Below are positions 11,762 to 23,379 of a stretch of DNA of 64,000 nt, one piece after another (positions within the stretch are counted from its first letter, which is position 1; every line of letters begins with the position of its first letter). Below the pieces are notes generated by a model. That model was given only the letters and a program-made list of their open reading frames with translations. It was not told the DNA's origin and did no database searches. The position numbers and the translations under genes were made by a program. This DNA is from Cristatella mucedo (Eukaryota; Bryozoa; Phylactolaemata; Cristatellidae), in the NCBI GenBank assembly GCA_009760855.2, contig WPIO01000020.1:5651501-5715500 (forward strand), written 5' to 3'.

Positions 11762-12100
11762 ATGGACGAGCTGGCGACTCGCAGCAGCAGCAGCAGCACG
11801 GGCTCGAGCGTGCGCAGCGACGCCTGCGATCCGCTGGACTGCGGGTGGATCGCAAGCAACGCGAGTGCAGCCATTGGGATGGGCGTAGAGCGTTTCTCGT
11901 CTTCTATCGCCGCCGGCGACGTTCCCGTCGAGCGTCGGCAGCAGCAGTCACTGTTCTTTGAGGCGAGCCGCCTATCAAGCCGAACTTCCGGTCGCTGGCT
12001 GACCGGCATTGTCACAACCCTGACTCAGTCAGACTTTCGCTATAGTTTGAGCGTTGACGGAATTTGGCTCGTCGTCAGAGCCTGCAGAGAAATCGGCTAA
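11762..12100 (+). CDS. Hypothetical 112-residue ORF, uncertain
   Basis: An ATG in good context (g at -3 and +4) opens a 112-codon frame beginning MDELATRSSSSSTGSSVRSD, with the serine run encoded by the CAG-type repeat. The frame is also open for 109 codons upstream, as expected in GC-rich DNA, so openness is poor evidence. No domain, signal peptide or transmembrane helix is recognised and no clear splice donor is seen. It might be a 5' exon or a chance frame. Confidence 0.2.
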   Translation: MDELATRSSSSSTGSSVRSDACDPLDCGWIASNASAAIGMGVERFSSSIAAGDVPVERRQQQSLFFEASRLSSRTSGRWLTGIVTTLTQSDFRYSLSVDGIWLVVRACREIG

Positions 12101-12179
12101 CCTAAGAAATTCGCACTGCTGGCCGCTGATAGTGCAACTGAAGCACCTTCACGCGATCAGGGTGTCAGCAGCCAGTGAA

Positions 12180-12360
12180 TTAATTATAATAAATAAAGTA
12201 AATCAATCAAATTCCTTTGCATATCGCCTTGAGAGAACCGAATCTCTATCCAAGCGCTTCACGTATGCTGCAGATCTCGAGCCTTGGTCCATGATGGCGA
12301 GCCCCTCATCTACGACCGTCAAAGGCGAGGCGAGGCGAGCAGCGTAGCCCCCAGACACCA
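12180..12360 (-). mobile_element. SINE-like repeat with LINE-type tail (copy 1)
   Basis: On the minus strand a body with a B-box-like aaggctcgagatctg is followed by gaagcgcttggatagag, attcggttctctcaagg and cgatatgcaaa, then an AT-rich tail. The end resembles the family 1 LINE tail (agcgcctagaaagagattgag, then tctctgagggcgc). A related copy lies at 36.5-36.7 kb in the same orientation. Confidence 0.5.
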
Positions 12361-12364
12361 GCGG

Positions 12365-13990
12365 AGTGGTAAAAAATACACATAATAATCGTGATGATAA
12401 TATTAAGACCTTAGGAGAACTAAATAGCTGGAATTGCGCATTTCATATGCTGGAAAGAAAATTGGAGCTTCCGAGCCCGTCGTGCTCGAGCTGCATGGCT
12501 ACTTTGTTCGGCTTGCGAATAACATTCCACCTTCATTTATTTCCGTTTAGGACAATAGCTGATCTTCATCGCACTCTCGTACTAATACTGCAGGCGTTCG
12601 ATGAATTCGAGATGCAGGTCTTGGATGATCGAACGTACATCTTACATACATAAAAGGTTGCCAGCGGCGAACTCCCGACGCACGCAACCCCAGGAATAGC
12701 CGATATCTAATTAGTTACTCAGCAGTATGTTATCCTGGCAGGCTAAATACGAAAAGTGTAAGATAGCTGACTATAAACAGGTTTCTTATTCAACTGTAGA
12801 AGGCGGCGAAAGATCCTCCTGCGGCTATCTTAGAGCGCTCCGCGGGCGATCGAGCGAGCGAGCCCTCCTTATTGGCCGCTCGCTGCTGGTGCTCCGTTGT
12901 TAGAGGTGCTCTCCACCCGCCCGCCACCATACGAGCTCGCGCGAGGTTGAGAGCGCAGAGCGACACAGTGCGACCCATCGCGCGCGACCTCGTGCAGCTG
13001 GCGCCGTCAATTCGTGCCCCTCCTCGCGTTCCCACCGACCGGCCGACTGCGGTTATCCGCTCCAGCGGTCGCCGGAGCGAGGTAATTAGCCGCGGCGGAG
13101 CCAGAGCTCCCGCCGCCGATAGCGGCCCGACCGGCGGCGCTCGCAGTCGCCGAGAGTAGCCCGGCCGACCAAGAGGGCGGCGAAGGCCGGGAACCGCCAA
13201 GGGTTAAAGGGCAGCGGGCTCGCGTAGCCACCCGGCTTCGTCGGCCATCGGCTGGCCTACAGCGATCGGGCTTGACCGCAGCTCGTTAATATTCTCCTCT
13301 CCGCACACGCGAGCGTAGGCATTCGCGAACTTCGCCCGAGGCCACTGGATACAACTGGGCGCTGCGCGATGTCTCGAGACGAAGGTCACTAGCGCGTTTC
13401 GCGGTGCAAACGTGTGGAGGATAAAGGTCGCACTTCCCATGAGCGCCCCCACTTGTTGACGGAGCGGCGAAAAGCCGGCATTTCGCATCGTTTTCTGGCA
13501 TAGCCGAGAGAGAGGCGACGAGGAAGAGAAAGAGAAATAAACAAAGAGACGGACAGCCTGAAAAGTAGACGGTTAACTAATACCACGAAGTGGCTTTCAT
13601 TAAATATACAAATACAGTCGTCAGCGTCCCAGCTGTTTTCCAGCAAGTTTACCAGCATTTTCCAGCCATCGGCGTAGCAGCGGTCTGAGCAGCTGAATCC
13701 GGAGAAAAAAGCCCCGCATCAATAGTTTCCGCCAAATTTACTTGTCCACGTTGGTTTCCACAACTTCGGCAAGAGCATTGAGTTTGTCACCACTGCCCGC
13801 CTTTCAACTGACGAATAATCGACGACCTGAAGCCTTCGCTTGCTGACTCGGTCGGAATATACTTTAGAATGCCGTCTCGCGAACGGTAGAAGACAGAGCT
13901 AAGCGTACTGCTGTTTCCTAAACTCACGGCCACCATTTTATAGCCGGTGGTTCGTAGAGTTTATCCACACAGCTCGAAGCGATCTACGTG
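12365..13990. other. No gene recognised
   Basis: An AT-richer stretch (12.37-12.8 kb), then CpG-rich sequence (12.8-13.5 kb), then mixed DNA up to the stop codon of receptor C. The long frames in the CpG-rich part begin with TTG and lack motifs. This part may include the 3' UTR of receptor C, but no clear polyadenylation signal was seen. Confidence 0.4.
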
Positions 13991-13996
13991 GTGCTG

Positions 13997-15397
13997 TCAC
14001 AGCGAGCTTTTTTCCGTCCACTGATCCGTCCTATCGGCGATGCGAACCTTGGTAGCTTCGACTCCTGGTGGCGGAGGTGGCGGCAGTTGCGGCAGGTCCT
14101 GACAAGACAAATCCAGCGCAAGCGGCGGCGGCGACGGCTGCCGGAAGGTACTCTGACGCTCTGAGCGCTTCGCTCGCCGGCGACGACGTCTTCGCAAGCA
14201 CAGGACCGAGAGAACGGCCGCGCCGACGACGAAGCCCGCGGCGGCGACTGTGCATCCGACGGCCGTCGCGTCCTCCATTGCAGCGTCTTGTGGGCGGGCC
14301 GGGGCGGCGCTGACCTCGGCGTCGCCGCCGTCACCATCCATCGTTGCGGCGGTAGTCGCGTCGCGCGCTTCGGCCGCCGCGACGCGCACGGCGAAGTGCA
14401 GCACGAAACCGCCAAACGGCGCAGCGGTCGCCGCCTGGCCGCCAACGGCTGCGGCAGCAGCGGCCAGGCAGCGCTCGCGGCCGCCGTACTCGAAGCCGAT
14501 CTTGACCTTGCGCTGCACAGTCCAAGTCGCTCCTCTGGTGAGGTTGAGGCCGCACGCCTGGCCGACGCACAGGCGGCCGCACGCGCGACCGCCGCGCTCC
14601 GGCGCGTCGAGCACGGCCAGGTCGATGGCGTCGCCCGGCGCGCGCGCCCTCAGCACGAGCGCGTAGCTTTCGGCGGCGGCGCAGCGCTCGCCCGGCGAGA
14701 CGAGCTCCTCGTGGCGCCAGTCGGGCGCGAACACGTAGCCGCTCTCGCCCGGTCCAGCCTGCACGTCGGCGCGCGGCGGCGGCCGGCGCTCGCAGACGCT
14801 CCACGCGCGCGCGCCGCGCGCGGCCAGCCGCAGCTGCGACGGCCCGATGGCGTCCGAGCGCAGCGCCTTGAACAGGGTGAGCGTGGCGCGCCGCTCGACG
14901 AGCACGTACTCGTACGGGCGCGGCGACGAGCAGAGCGCGGTGCGCGCCGACCAGCGCGACGCGCGGATCTGCAAGTGGCTCGCGTTTCGCTCGCACGGCT
15001 CGGCGGCGGCGGCGAACCGCGCCGCCGCCGTCGGAGGCACCTGCGGCGCCGGCGAGAGATCCGTGCGAACGAGTCGCAGCAGCACGTGCCTGCCCTCGGC
15101 CGCTTCCGCTTGGCTCGACTCGACGTCCAGATCGCAGCGCTTCTGCACCGAGCCGGCGATCGCGCTCACGGTCACCTCCGTCCACTTGCCGGTGGCGCGA
15201 AGCAGCGGCAGCTCGGCGCGCCCGCCGCTCTGCTGCTGCTGCAGCTGCTGATTCGACGAGGCGCACACGTCCACGGCCCGATCGGCCGTCGCCTCCGCCG
15301 CCGCATCGACGCCGCCGCCGCATGCCACACCGGCGAAGCGGAGCAGGAGCAGGAGCGACGGCAGCTCGCGATTGCCTCGCGCGAGCGGCCTGCGCAT
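13997..15397 (-). CDS. Receptor C: tandem CUB-like type I membrane protein (GC-rich paralog)
   Basis: An uninterrupted 466-codon frame starting at an ATG. Residues 1-27 form a signal peptide with the core LPSLLLLLRFAGVACG. A first CUB-like domain has cysteines at 45, 88, 135 and 156. A second has cysteines at 202, 239, 273, 277, 282 and 310, with YVFAPD at 221-226 and C-x-R-L-C-x4-C at 273-282. A transmembrane helix spans about 379-401, followed by seven arginines. The 65-residue tail is proline-rich (QLPPPPPPG, QPSPPPL) and has no tyrosine. NAS and NLT are possible N-glycosylation sites. Domain order, cysteine spacing and motifs match receptors A and B, so the three are paralogs despite C being very GC-rich and alanine/arginine-rich. 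The first domain is less CUB-like than the second. The role is unknown; a surface receptor or adhesion protein is inferred from topology. Confidence 0.72.
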   Translation of the reverse strand: MRRPLARGNRELPSLLLLLRFAGVACGGGVDAAAEATADRAVDVCASSNQQLQQQQSGGRAELPLLRATGKWTEVTVSAIAGSVQKRCDLDVESSQAEAAEGRHVLLRLVRTDLSPAPQVPPTAAARFAAAAEPCERNASHLQIRASRWSARTALCSSPRPYEYVLVERRATLTLFKALRSDAIGPSQLRLAARGARAWSVCERRPPPRADVQAGPGESGYVFAPDWRHEELVSPGERCAAAESYALVLRARAPGDAIDLAVLDAPERGGRACGRLCVGQACGLNLTRGATWTVQRKVKIGFEYGGRERCLAAAAAAVGGQAATAAPFGGFVLHFAVRVAAAEARDATTAATMDGDGGDAEVSAAPARPQDAAMEDATAVGCTVAAAGFVVGAAVLSVLCLRRRRRRRAKRSERQSTFRQPSPPPLALDLSCQDLPQLPPPPPPGVEATKVRIADRTDQWTEKSSL

Positions 15398-16034
15398 CCT
15401 CGCGGCCTTTGGCGGCGCTCGCGTGCCGAGCGCCGACCCTCGGAGGAGGCGAAGTTCGTCGCGCGCGGCACTGCCGCACCGCTCGCCAATGCGGCTTTGG
15501 ATTCGGCCAGCGCAGAGGCGCGGACTCGCCGACTACGGCGACAGGAGAGGAGGGCTCGCAGCGGCTCCGGAAAGGGCGGGCACGCAGCGTCGTAGCTCGC
15601 AAAGTCGCGCATGCGCCGTGGTCCCGGGCAGCCGTCGGGTTACCCGCGAAACACTAGCGAGGTCAAGTGATGAAACTACTCCTGACCGCCCAATGCTTAG
15701 CGTCGTTTCTTCGCAGTCGAGTGACATAATCGCCGACGAGTTGAATCGTGGCTGTCAATCGCCAGGGTGCGGCCGCCGCCGCGGGTCGCGAGCGGCTCAC
15801 CGAGTTTTCCATTCGTGTTTCGCTGCAATTCGCAGCTGTTGAGTCAATCGCCGACGGCGATACTGGCAGTGCTGAGGGTACGAACGTTGCTTCGGTCGCA
15901 CTACGTCGGAGCGTCAATCTTGGGTTGGGGTTAGCGCTGCACCAGCTCTGTCAGAGAGCCGGTTCAGCCAAGATGCAAATATTCACAGGTGAGTGCACAA
16001 CCGCTCGCTATTCGTGCCCGCCTTAAACGGCCGA

Positions 16035-17230
16035 GGGAGGTCGTGAGCTCAAGCCCTGGGACTAATGTGAAGCGACCGCCTACAGATTCAGTTCTCTTTG
16101 GGTTCCATGCCAATGAATTATATTGAACAACTTCGGCTAGGAGAACAGCAGGAATATACTTTTTAAAGCTTCTCACCAACTAGTTTCTTCAAAGACCTAA
16201 TTTGATATGGGATCTTTATCTGGGTTGATTCGCATTTGCTCGACGGCGTCACTACTTTGTTCCGTCCAGTAGAGTTAAACCATCGCAGTCGTCTGCATAA
16301 ACGCGAACGGTTTAAGAAGCGATCAACGGCAAAATCATCGTGCCACTATTCTACTCGAGGCAGAATGATACTTCAGAAAACGCCGAAGACCTGCTGAGAG
16401 TGCTGAACGCAGTTATTAGACAAGATCACTTAGGTAAAAGGTCTAAAAAAAAAGTTAAGCATATACAGCAAATCCAACTCGAAAATATTCATTTCAGCAA
16501 AATTAATGTTTGACCAACAATATTTAGGCCTGATATGGCTTCTCTGAAACCGTCTTGGGAGTGAGGAGAGGTCTTTTTACACACCTTCTCCAAATATATG
16601 GACTTTGACATATCTGCTGCCCTGTTTGACGCATTTCCACCGTGTTTGCAATGCACCGTGATGGTACCGAATGGTAAGCATTGTATATACTTATATGATA
16701 ATACCTGGCAAAGGATAATTTAGCTCTATGCACGACTGAGACTTGGGTCGATTGTGGCTTCATTAACCCTTGATTCCCAATGAAGTGCTGAGTTAAAAAA
16801 CGAAGTATATAATAAAGCGTGCACGAAATTAAAACACCAGGCTCCGTAAAATCAAAAGCTGGACATGTGAAGCAGCATCCAACGAATTAATTTAACACAT
16901 AATGTATGAGTGCCTATAGATGTTACCAAGTAGCATTACAAGGTCAAATAGGGAGACTTGAAAGTGGAAGTACTGTAGTCATCTTTTGAACAGTGATTTT
17001 GGAAAAGGGTACGCAGGTTTCGCATCGAGAATGACTGATAATAAGCGGGCTAGGCTTTTCCGTGTATAAATTGATGCAGTATAACTTGCATGTCTGGTTT
17101 TTTTATCATTCAAATTGTGAATTGTCATGCCTCGGTAAAAGACAAATGTAGGCAGCACAGTTGCAATAGAGTTAATTGATCCTGCAATGCTGTTTTTTGG
17201 GGGTGGATTAGCACAAGGATACATAAGGAC
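16035..17230. other. AT-rich intergenic DNA
   Basis: Nothing recognised on either strand. Composition returns abruptly to AT-rich after the GC island. Confidence 0.4.
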
Positions 17231-17234
17231 TCTC

Positions 17235-17480
17235 CAACTGCCGACTATGGCACATCTTTTTCAGCGGTCCTGAACTGCTACTTCTATGCTACTCTCTACC
17301 TCAACTGCTCTCCTAACTCTGCTATGCTTCCCACTTTCTCTTTCTTGCGTGAGACGAAGTCTGTTGGCTACCGAATGCGTACCGAAAGCCGCTTAGGCTG
17401 TGAGTGCGCTATACAAAACTCTCCTGCGTAACGCCCACATGGTCTTTATGACTTTGTGGAGTTGCTGACGGAGATACATA
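17235..17480 (+). mobile_element. LINE family 2 3' end, sense
   Basis: Contains ctgccgactatggc, tttttcagcggtcctga, gagacgaagtctgttggc and tttgtggagttgctgacgg, the same order as the complete family 2 end at 43.8-44.07 kb. The (ACATT)n tail has decayed to acatatc. Confidence 0.8.
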
Positions 17481-18289
17481 TCAAGGATAACACGAGGATA
17501 GCTGTGTGCCATCTGCTCGGAAATGAATTCGATACTAGGGTAAGGTGCTTGCACTTCATGTGATTTAGAGTCCTGCGTTGACCTATTCTTTAGTCCCCAC
17601 TGCAAGCTGGCTCGATAGCCGCTGCAGATATTCTGGCACTGCAACCGTATAACTTCAATGAGGTTGTTGAACCAGCTAAGCAGGCTGGTTTGGCGATTAA
17701 ATGGACAAATAGGAGCGGAGTGTTAACTGTAAGAAAATGTAGACCGTTCATTGATCCCCCTGGGGTGCTTCGAGGGCTCCCTGGACGTCGTCGGGCCGGA
17801 CGTTATGTATAAACTAAACACTGTAATTGAGGTAGACCTTTCAGTCTTGCAGTACAATTCTAGCGATGATTCGTCCCGCCGTTTTCAATTTAGCGGCGGC
17901 AACAACCATTACTTGTCTTCTTTCAGCTTGTGGTCACTTTGCCAGGTGGGCATCAGCTAGCCAAAAAAAACTGATGGCGTTTTAGTGGTAGAAGTGGTGA
18001 GGAGCATGGTGAGATTCGGTGCTGTCAAGAAGCAATTCACTATTCGATGGTCAAGAAATATCATCAGCTTTAATGTGGTGTATGGTACGTACTAATACAA
18101 GAACTACAGAAAAGGCTTTGTGGAATCCTAGGTGCGGATATAGACATAGAACCGTTCGCTACGTTGTAATTGGCTCAGAGAGTTATCGAGCCGTCGCAAG
18201 AAGCTCCGGATTTCCAAACGCTCTAGTCTGATCCCAATCAGCCGAGTCGTTTAGCACACAAACGAATTAACTCAGAAGAGCCGGTGTTA

Positions 18290-18545
18290 CAATACCTATG
18301 ATGATTGGTGAATACTTGAGGTAGGTTGGGTGGTGCTAGAGAAAGACGCGACTTAAAAGCGAGTGACAAAACCCACAAGTTGATACGCGGCTCGACAAGA
18401 GTTATTGTAGACCGACAGGAAGTGTTGGAAGGTGGCAATTTCAGTTAGTTAACATCAACTGTAAATGACTTGGTGCAGACTAAATATCACAAATGCACGG
18501 ACCATCTTGGGACATGGTTGGTGTTCCTATCCAAAGCTGCACGTA
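18290..18545 (-). mobile_element. LINE family 1, heavily decayed antisense fragment
   Basis: Segments such as gagtgacaaaacccacaag and ttggaaggtggcaattt parallel the antisense family 1 copies at 4.5 and 5.5 kb in order and spacing. No frame survives. Confidence 0.4.
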
Positions 18546-19159
18546 CGCCACCGGCTTTCCATCTTACCAACGCACTTTCTTTATAGTTATGATCTTAAAC
18601 TAGCCATTCAGGATCTTAATGAACAACTTAGTCTCACCCACAGCCGCTGCTCTAAAGCAGGCGGCTTTATAGTCCGACAGAATTACCAATTTCAACGGCT
18701 GGGCCAGCTGTAGCAGAAATTGAATACGGTTTCGTATGCAAGCCTACTGCTAGAGCTGGTCGGCGAAGATTGCTGTGGAATCCACAATTATCTGTGCATA
18801 ACCGTAGTTTTCAATGGTATTTTGGCTTCACGTTTGTGTTTTTGGCGACTGGTGAGGATTTGCAGTTTTGAAGTTTGCAGTAGGCTGCAGCCGCACGGTT
18901 ATTTCTGAGCCCGAGTTAAACAAGCCTTGCTGTGTTTTTCAGTGCAGTTATACAAGCATTTAACATTTATTCCGTACATCAAAGTCGTCGCTTAACAAAG
19001 TAACCCGGTTGAGGAAATTTCCAGCAGATAAGTTAAGTTGGCTACCTGAAGTCCAAAGCAGACCTTAGCTTTACACGAAGCCTATCGTAGTTTTATGCAA
19101 ATCCTGAAGTGGGAGCTACCTCGCACCCTGCATGAATGGGGAAAGTCGCAAGACCTTTT

Positions 19160-19345
19160 CTTTCGCAACAACTACTCTCCTGCTGCCGATTATCTCACCC
19201 TATCCATCGGTCCTGAGCTGCTACTTCCGTGCTACTCACTACCTCAACTGCTCTCCTTCCTACTTTCTCCTTACTGCTTGAGATAAAGTTAGTTGGCTAC
19301 CGAAGGCTGCTTAGGCTGAATGCTCTATGCAAAACTATCCTTCGT
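19160..19345 (+). mobile_element. LINE family 2 3' end, sense, truncated tail
   Basis: Matches the family 2 end in order: caacaactactctcctgctg, cggtcctgagctgctac, ctacctcaactgctctcc and ggctaccgaaggctgctt. It lacks the (ACATT)n tail. Confidence 0.7.
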
Positions 19346-19639
19346 TTGCGAAAGCCAGTCAACAGTTGTTCATTCTACTGTAATTAGGATCCGACCATAA
19401 CAGCAATGTTCTGATGGCACTCTTAGAAGCCCAATGCCTGTTTCCTGTGCTCAGCTGCAATGGCGATATATTAGCATCAGGAGTCTTCGCCCAGGAGGTA
19501 AGGAGCTTGCTCAAGACATGGCCGAATCCTGCTGTAGGCGATACTGCACTTGTATTGCAGCTAAGTCAACAGCTGATGGCAAAGTAGCTATTGAATCCAC
19601 AACTATTTGCTGGCTAGAATGATATGCTAAAGGTAGCTC

Positions 19640-20900
19640 TGTAGTCACCAGCACCGACTTATCTTCCAGCACACCTCTTTCTAGCACTCAATGAAGCAAA
19701 ATCACCCCAAAACAACACCAAGCATTAACTGAATACTTACTGAATATTACGTATAAACTGAATACAGTACTTCATAACCACCGGAGCTTTGAATTGGCAC
19801 GAGGCAGCCATTGAGGAAATATATAACAGGCGATAGGAGGCATAAATTAAGTTCTAATAGCCACCGGACTGCTTAGGCAGACCAACTGAGAAATTGCACT
19901 CGATAAAGCAGCTGTCACAGATGCAGCACCCATATACCATTCACACGATTAAAAAAATTCATTTTCAGAAACGTTAACTAGGTTCTACATGTCGTAACAC
20001 GTGGCGACATGTCTTAAAAATTCTTTATTACAATCTCAAAGCAAAAGAAATAGCTTGACTGATCACCAGGCACTTTTGTGGCTGGGGTGTCCACTGTTTT
20101 GTCTCCGGAGAGGCTTTGCTCGGCCGACAAGTTCTTAACAGATCCTTGACTATGGCCTGTTGCATAAACGTCGAACAAGAGTCGCCCGAGAGTAATGGCT
20201 GTCTGACTCACGGCTTTGGTTACAACCAGCATGGGTGGCATCTCCAATCAACATGTTACTTCGGCTTGCTCTTCAGCTGTCTGTTATAGGCATTCAAGAC
20301 TCATGATCCTGAAATAAACTTGATGTGAGAGCATAGAACAAGTGCTTGGTTTTCAATATATAGGTCCGCAACTGCATGCTATTTTAAAAACCGACAAACT
20401 GTTACTTACAGCATTTCACGAGGAACATAATCATTCGGAAAAGTAAGTGGACGAAAGCAGTACCAAGCTAGCACATATTGCTGCACGGCACCAGCCACAT
20501 TTCAATTAGAATCGACTTCTTTCCCTCAGTTCTCAAGGATAATACGTTTGGAGGTTGTCAATCCATTTTCGCACACCATCTTCTACAAGCACCAGTTTAA
20601 CAAGCCAGTTTGCAGGCAGTGTGATTCGGACAAATCAGAACCAGCTCTCAAGTACACAACAACGTGGAAGGGCTCTAAACGTTGGGGAATACCAACCAAG
20701 TAACAACGTTGCAGCAATCATTTCAGAGCATGCAGTGATTTGAAAATGCACAGTAGCCAAGTCGAAGGCCAGCAACTTCTGCGCAGCACTCAACTCGGTT
20801 GAGAGCTACCTCGACGATCGAGAGAATTGCCAATTCAAAAGCATGAGTGCATGAGCTTTATTACCGATTGTCTCAAAAGAATAGGCACTCAATTGCATTA
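19640..20900. other. Intergenic DNA with one unassigned minus-strand frame
   Basis: Mostly AT-rich. A minus-strand frame from an ATG at 20,241 to a stop at 20,014 encodes about 75 residues beginning MPPMLVVTKAVSQTAITL. An AATAAA occurs only a few bases before its stop. It is not recognised and may be a chance frame or a last exon. Confidence 0.25.
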
Positions 20901-20904
20901 CCCT

Positions 20905-20985
20905 TTGAAGCAAATGTAAAGCGCCTAGAAAGAGATTGAGTTCTCTGATAGCGCTTTATCAAGTGCATTATTATTATTATTAATC
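20905..20985 (+). mobile_element. LINE family 1 minimal tail, sense
   Basis: Only the last 80 bp: agcgcctagaaagagattg, gcgctttatcaagtgc and (ATT)n. This is extreme 5' truncation. Confidence 0.85.
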
Positions 20986-20989
20986 AATA

Positions 20990-22800
20990 AAAGGTATAGC
21001 CCCATGTCTTTATAATTCACCTCTATAATCTAGGCAACGGACATCCCTTAGACAGGAACTTTCCCCGAACCTTTTGATAAATTCACTACTTCAGTTTGCC
21101 ATTGACACTTTCAGGTCAGCAATAGCAGACACGCCAGAGAGTTTACATTGGTCGACTGGTCCAACAAGGAGCCATAAAGTAGAAGCTTGTTCATGCTAGC
21201 CAGCCGATTTGGCTCATCCCTAAAGGCGTAGTGACTCAAAAGTCTTGAGCACTAAATAGCATGCATTAAGGAGGAAAGTCGATAAATGCAGCTACAGCAG
21301 GCCCATTCTTGAAAAATTCATAACCAAACGTTGGTTTTGTCAGTTGAGCACTTCGAAACAGCACCCCCAAATTGCACACATATGCTTAAGCAGATAAACC
21401 GATCAAAACCATTTCGTTGTATAGTTACTCCAACATCAATGCAACACTCGATTTGCCCACGCTACCAAAACGGTTTATCGTCTATTTACAAATGTCACCA
21501 ATACATCCATCAAGGGAGTTTGACGAACTGGAAGGTAGGCAGAGGATCACGCCCAGGTACAACTATGGAATTATATGCATAGAAACGAAAGACTACATTG
21601 TGCTTCGTGTTTACATCGGCTAGAGATAGCATAAATCATTAAAAAGTAGACAAAACAAAGGATCCTTCAGAGAGGTCCACTTGAAAGTTTCATCTGACTG
21701 CTGCCCGGTAACATCAATGCTCTGGTCTCCCACTGAGATTTATTATACTTAGTTATGCAGGGGAGCAAATAATTAATAACCATTTTGTTAAGCCACAAAA
21801 TGTGACTATATTTGTTGTGACAAGCCTGCAGCACTTACTAGACCAACCACACAAACCGCTATACCAAAGGTAGTGTAAAGAATAAATTGCAATTGCCTGT
21901 GTGGAAGTGGATTAGATTATTAAGTAAGAGAGTCTACAGATACTTCAAACACAAACTAAAATAGAAACAATGATAAATCTACTGAAGAATCTTATACAGG
22001 ACGCTCAATCAAGCTCAGTATGCTGGTTTTGTGCTACACTGCAGCAAGTAGCAAATCTACATTTACAGAACAAGCAGGTTTTATGACTTACTTTTAGGTC
22101 GCTTTATTCCCTTGCTCTGCTCTACCAATCGTAAATACTTCATAATCACGGTAGGAATCGTACCATCAGCTCGGCTGACCGAAGTCAATTTTCTTTACTG
22201 TAGCCAACCTCAAATCTTTTGATGACGTTCGCATACTCTTAAAGCTCGGAATACCTGCTAACGGATACCAAGAAATATCCTGCTTTGTCATGAGTGTTAG
22301 ACATGAGCGTTTACACGCAGCAACAAACCGACTTTGCAACTAACACTAAGCCATTTGGCAATGTCTGTGGGGTGAAATAGCGGCCACCTATATCAAGTGC
22401 CGCGTTGGATATCCACGAGACAATCTAGCATCAATGCTCATTCGGAAAGCAGCATAGTAGCGCTTTCGAGTTGACCGAGTTGATGCAATTTAAACTCAGC
22501 AAAAAACACATTGATACCACGAATAACAGCTGGCAGTGCATACCCCTCCTCACACGCGTTTTGAAGCACTAAAATGGGTGGCATGCACAACACCGAATAC
22601 ATCCAGACGGCAAGCTATTCGGCTGACCTGTTCCACAGATGCAAGCAGCCGAGAATAAACGGATATGCGGCAACGCCAACTCGCACGCATCGAGGGCAAG
22701 TCAAAATGTCGCCGCACAGCGTGCTCCAACCTCGTTCTAGATTATTCATAAATTTATATTATGAAAGCCTTAGAACGCTTGAATAATAAAATAAAGAGAC
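20990..22800. other. AT-rich intergenic DNA
   Basis: Nothing recognised. Short frames on both strands lack motifs. Confidence 0.4.
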
Positions 22801-22837
22801 TAAAAAATTTCAGAGATTAAATTCTTTTTATCGTCAG

Positions 22838-23376
22838 ATGACAACGGTGAAGATGGTGTCGGACAACAGAGGGCGTATCTGCAGGCCCGCGGGTGTGGGA
22901 GGGGCTGGAATTGCAGGAAGTGCGGTTGACGTAGGCCATGTGGATCTTGGCATGTTTTCATTCTACCGAATGTTCGGTCCCACCTCTGGCTATAATGACT
23001 TGTTGGATCAAACTGAATTCAGGCTTGCGGCATAAATTTAGGAAAAAAGTGGTTGATCAAAAAGTAAAGCTGCCCTTGCTGAAATTTGTTCATAGACACA
23101 AACTCAGGCCTCGTTGTCTGTAGATAGTGGATTACCTCAGCTTCTTCAAACACAACCAACTATCATATGATAAAGTCTTTACAATGCTTTAGCTGTTTCA
23201 GAAATTGAGACATTGGCCACAAATACAGCACTAGCGTTGCTAAAACTGGCCGAAGCCTGAGAAAGACTTCTGCTGGAGGTGCCTCAAAGCCCGGCAAGCA
23301 AGACCTAGGTGCTGCCTGGATACACGCAGGCATGAAGATTTTAGAAGAGCACGGAAGCAATAAACGCTGGCCATAA
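22838..23376 (+). CDS. Candidate coding region, two possible exon-like frames
   Basis: A pyrimidine-rich acceptor-like ttctttttatcgtcag is followed directly by an ATG (22,838) and a 65-codon frame containing GRICRPAGVGGAGIAG. A second frame from about 23,210 to a TAA at 23,374-23,376 encodes a lysine-, serine- and glycine-rich segment ending ILEEHGSNKRWP, preceded by a possible acceptor. No donor joins the two convincingly and I recognise neither protein. Both may be chance frames. Confidence 0.2.
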
Positions 23377-23379
23377 ATA

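Larger units (their letters stand above)
9520..16030. other. GC- and CpG-rich island
   Basis: Over roughly 6.5 kb the sequence is far richer in GC and CpG than the flanking AT-rich DNA, broken only by a LINE tail (10.25-10.5 kb), a SINE-like repeat (12.2 kb) and AT-richer patches near 12.4-12.8 kb and 13.5-13.9 kb. Receptor C lies inside it. Such composition keeps many overlapping frames open on both strands, so most open frames here (9,517-10,113, 10,765-11,544, 12,790-13,501) are not evidence of genes; several begin with TTG rather than ATG. The island may include promoters and 5' exons of genes whose other exons I cannot see. Confidence 0.6.

Noticed and set aside
14250-15657. Several long plus-strand frames over receptor C (for example 14,288-15,595)
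   Set aside because: They are arginine/alanine-rich shadows of the GC-rich coding strand. Only the minus frame at 13,997-15,397 has a signal peptide, paired cysteines and a membrane helix.
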